Positions 11,640 through 11,709 of a stretch of 11,709 nucleotides of DNA are shown one piece after another (the first letter of the stretch is position 1; each line of letters begins with the position of its first letter). The stretch comes from Rhodobacteraceae bacterium UBA6141 (GTDB lineage: Bacteria; Pseudomonadota; Alphaproteobacteria; Rhodobacterales; Rhodobacteraceae). The notes beneath the pieces were generated by a model. That model had not been told where the DNA came from and ran no database searches. It saw only the letters and a list, made by a program, of their open reading frames with translations. The DNA is taken from positions 77,207-88,915 of the forward strand of contig DIVD01000045.1 of NCBI GenBank assembly GCA_002423245.1, read 5' to 3'. The position numbers were made by a program, and so were the translations under genes.

Positions 11640-11691
11640 TTCTTGCTGGAAAAATATCCTCGGGGGGTGCGGGGGGCAGACAGCCCCCCGC
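11640..11691. terminator. AT-rich box plus GC hairpin downstream of comEC
   Basis: A short A-rich segment, GGAAAAATATCCTCGGGGGG (11648-11667), is followed by a 9-bp perfect stem GCGGGGGGC (11669-11677) / GCCCCCCGC (11683-11691) with a 5-nt loop. I recall similar AAAATATCC plus G-rich hairpin blocks after genes in other Rhodobacterales genomes, but cannot check that here. It is probably the comEC 3' terminator, or a dispersed intergenic repeat acting as one. The window ends 18 nt later, so the next gene is not seen. Confidence 0.5.
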
Positions 11692-11709
11692 TGTTCCGGC
11701 CCCCGCTGT

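Noticed and set aside
1..11709. CRISPR array, tRNA/rRNA genes, toxin-antitoxin or phage genes
   Set aside because: No regularly spaced repeats of CRISPR length, no tRNA-like T-loop/acceptor pattern, and no small gene pair with toxin or phage signatures was found on either strand.

Overview
The window reads as chromosomal DNA of a GC-rich alphaproteobacterium, most likely of the order Rhodobacterales (Rhodobacter/Paracoccaceae-like). The evidence is the very high GC codon use, two small Cys-rich DUF6455-type proteins, a divergent FliM/FliN-type gene, a ccmF-ccmH pair, and the gltA-gltX-comEC block that I recall from that group. The assignment is by gene content and style only; no 16S or other marker is present.

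Layout. At 1-213 is the C-terminal end of a TetR-type regulator. A small unknown gene on the minus strand (292-537) converges on it across two hairpins. An M48-type metallopeptidase lipoprotein (779-1540) is divergent from the small gene. Next come two adjacent DUF6455 paralogues (1639-1911 and 1935-2195), preceded by a 9/10 match to an FNR/FnrL operator at 1556-1569. The 437-bp gap after them holds a multiply frameshifted, truncated IS5-type transposase remnant on the minus strand (about 2204-2465) and a CtrA-like motif (2545-2561) before the FliM/FliN-like gene (2633-3739). After a 261-bp gap with an 18-bp tandem repeat and a plausible sigma-70 promoter comes the cytochrome c heme lyase pair ccmF (4001-5983) and ccmH (5989-6450). 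A strong bidirectional hairpin (6515-6540) separates this from the minus-strand citrate synthase gltA (6566-7861) and glutamyl-tRNA synthetase gltX (7938-9344). comEC (9384-11591, plus strand) diverges from gltX across a short spacer made almost entirely of a perfect 17-bp tandem repeat. The window ends with an 11-bp x4 repeat and a GC hairpin.

How the genes work together. CcmF and CcmH act in System I cytochrome c maturation, attaching heme to apocytochromes in the periplasm. The FNR-type box next to the DUF6455 pair suggests an oxygen-responsive gene pair, which may be relevant to the same respiratory physiology, but no direct link is shown. GltX and GltA are housekeeping genes (tRNA charging, TCA cycle). 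ComEC is the inner-membrane DNA import channel; in Rhodobacter capsulatus this import machinery is needed for gene-transfer-agent recipients and is CtrA-controlled. A 10-bp element is shared by the comEC/gltX spacer and the upstream region of the flagellar-type gene.

I do not see a defence island, CRISPR array, prophage or large new gene cluster. The most promising points are the FNR-box/DUF6455 pair, the shared TTAACC-type motif at comEC and the FliM-like gene, the decayed transposase, the ComEC without a metallo-beta-lactamase site, and five separate 11-20-bp tandem duplications, mostly at gene boundaries.
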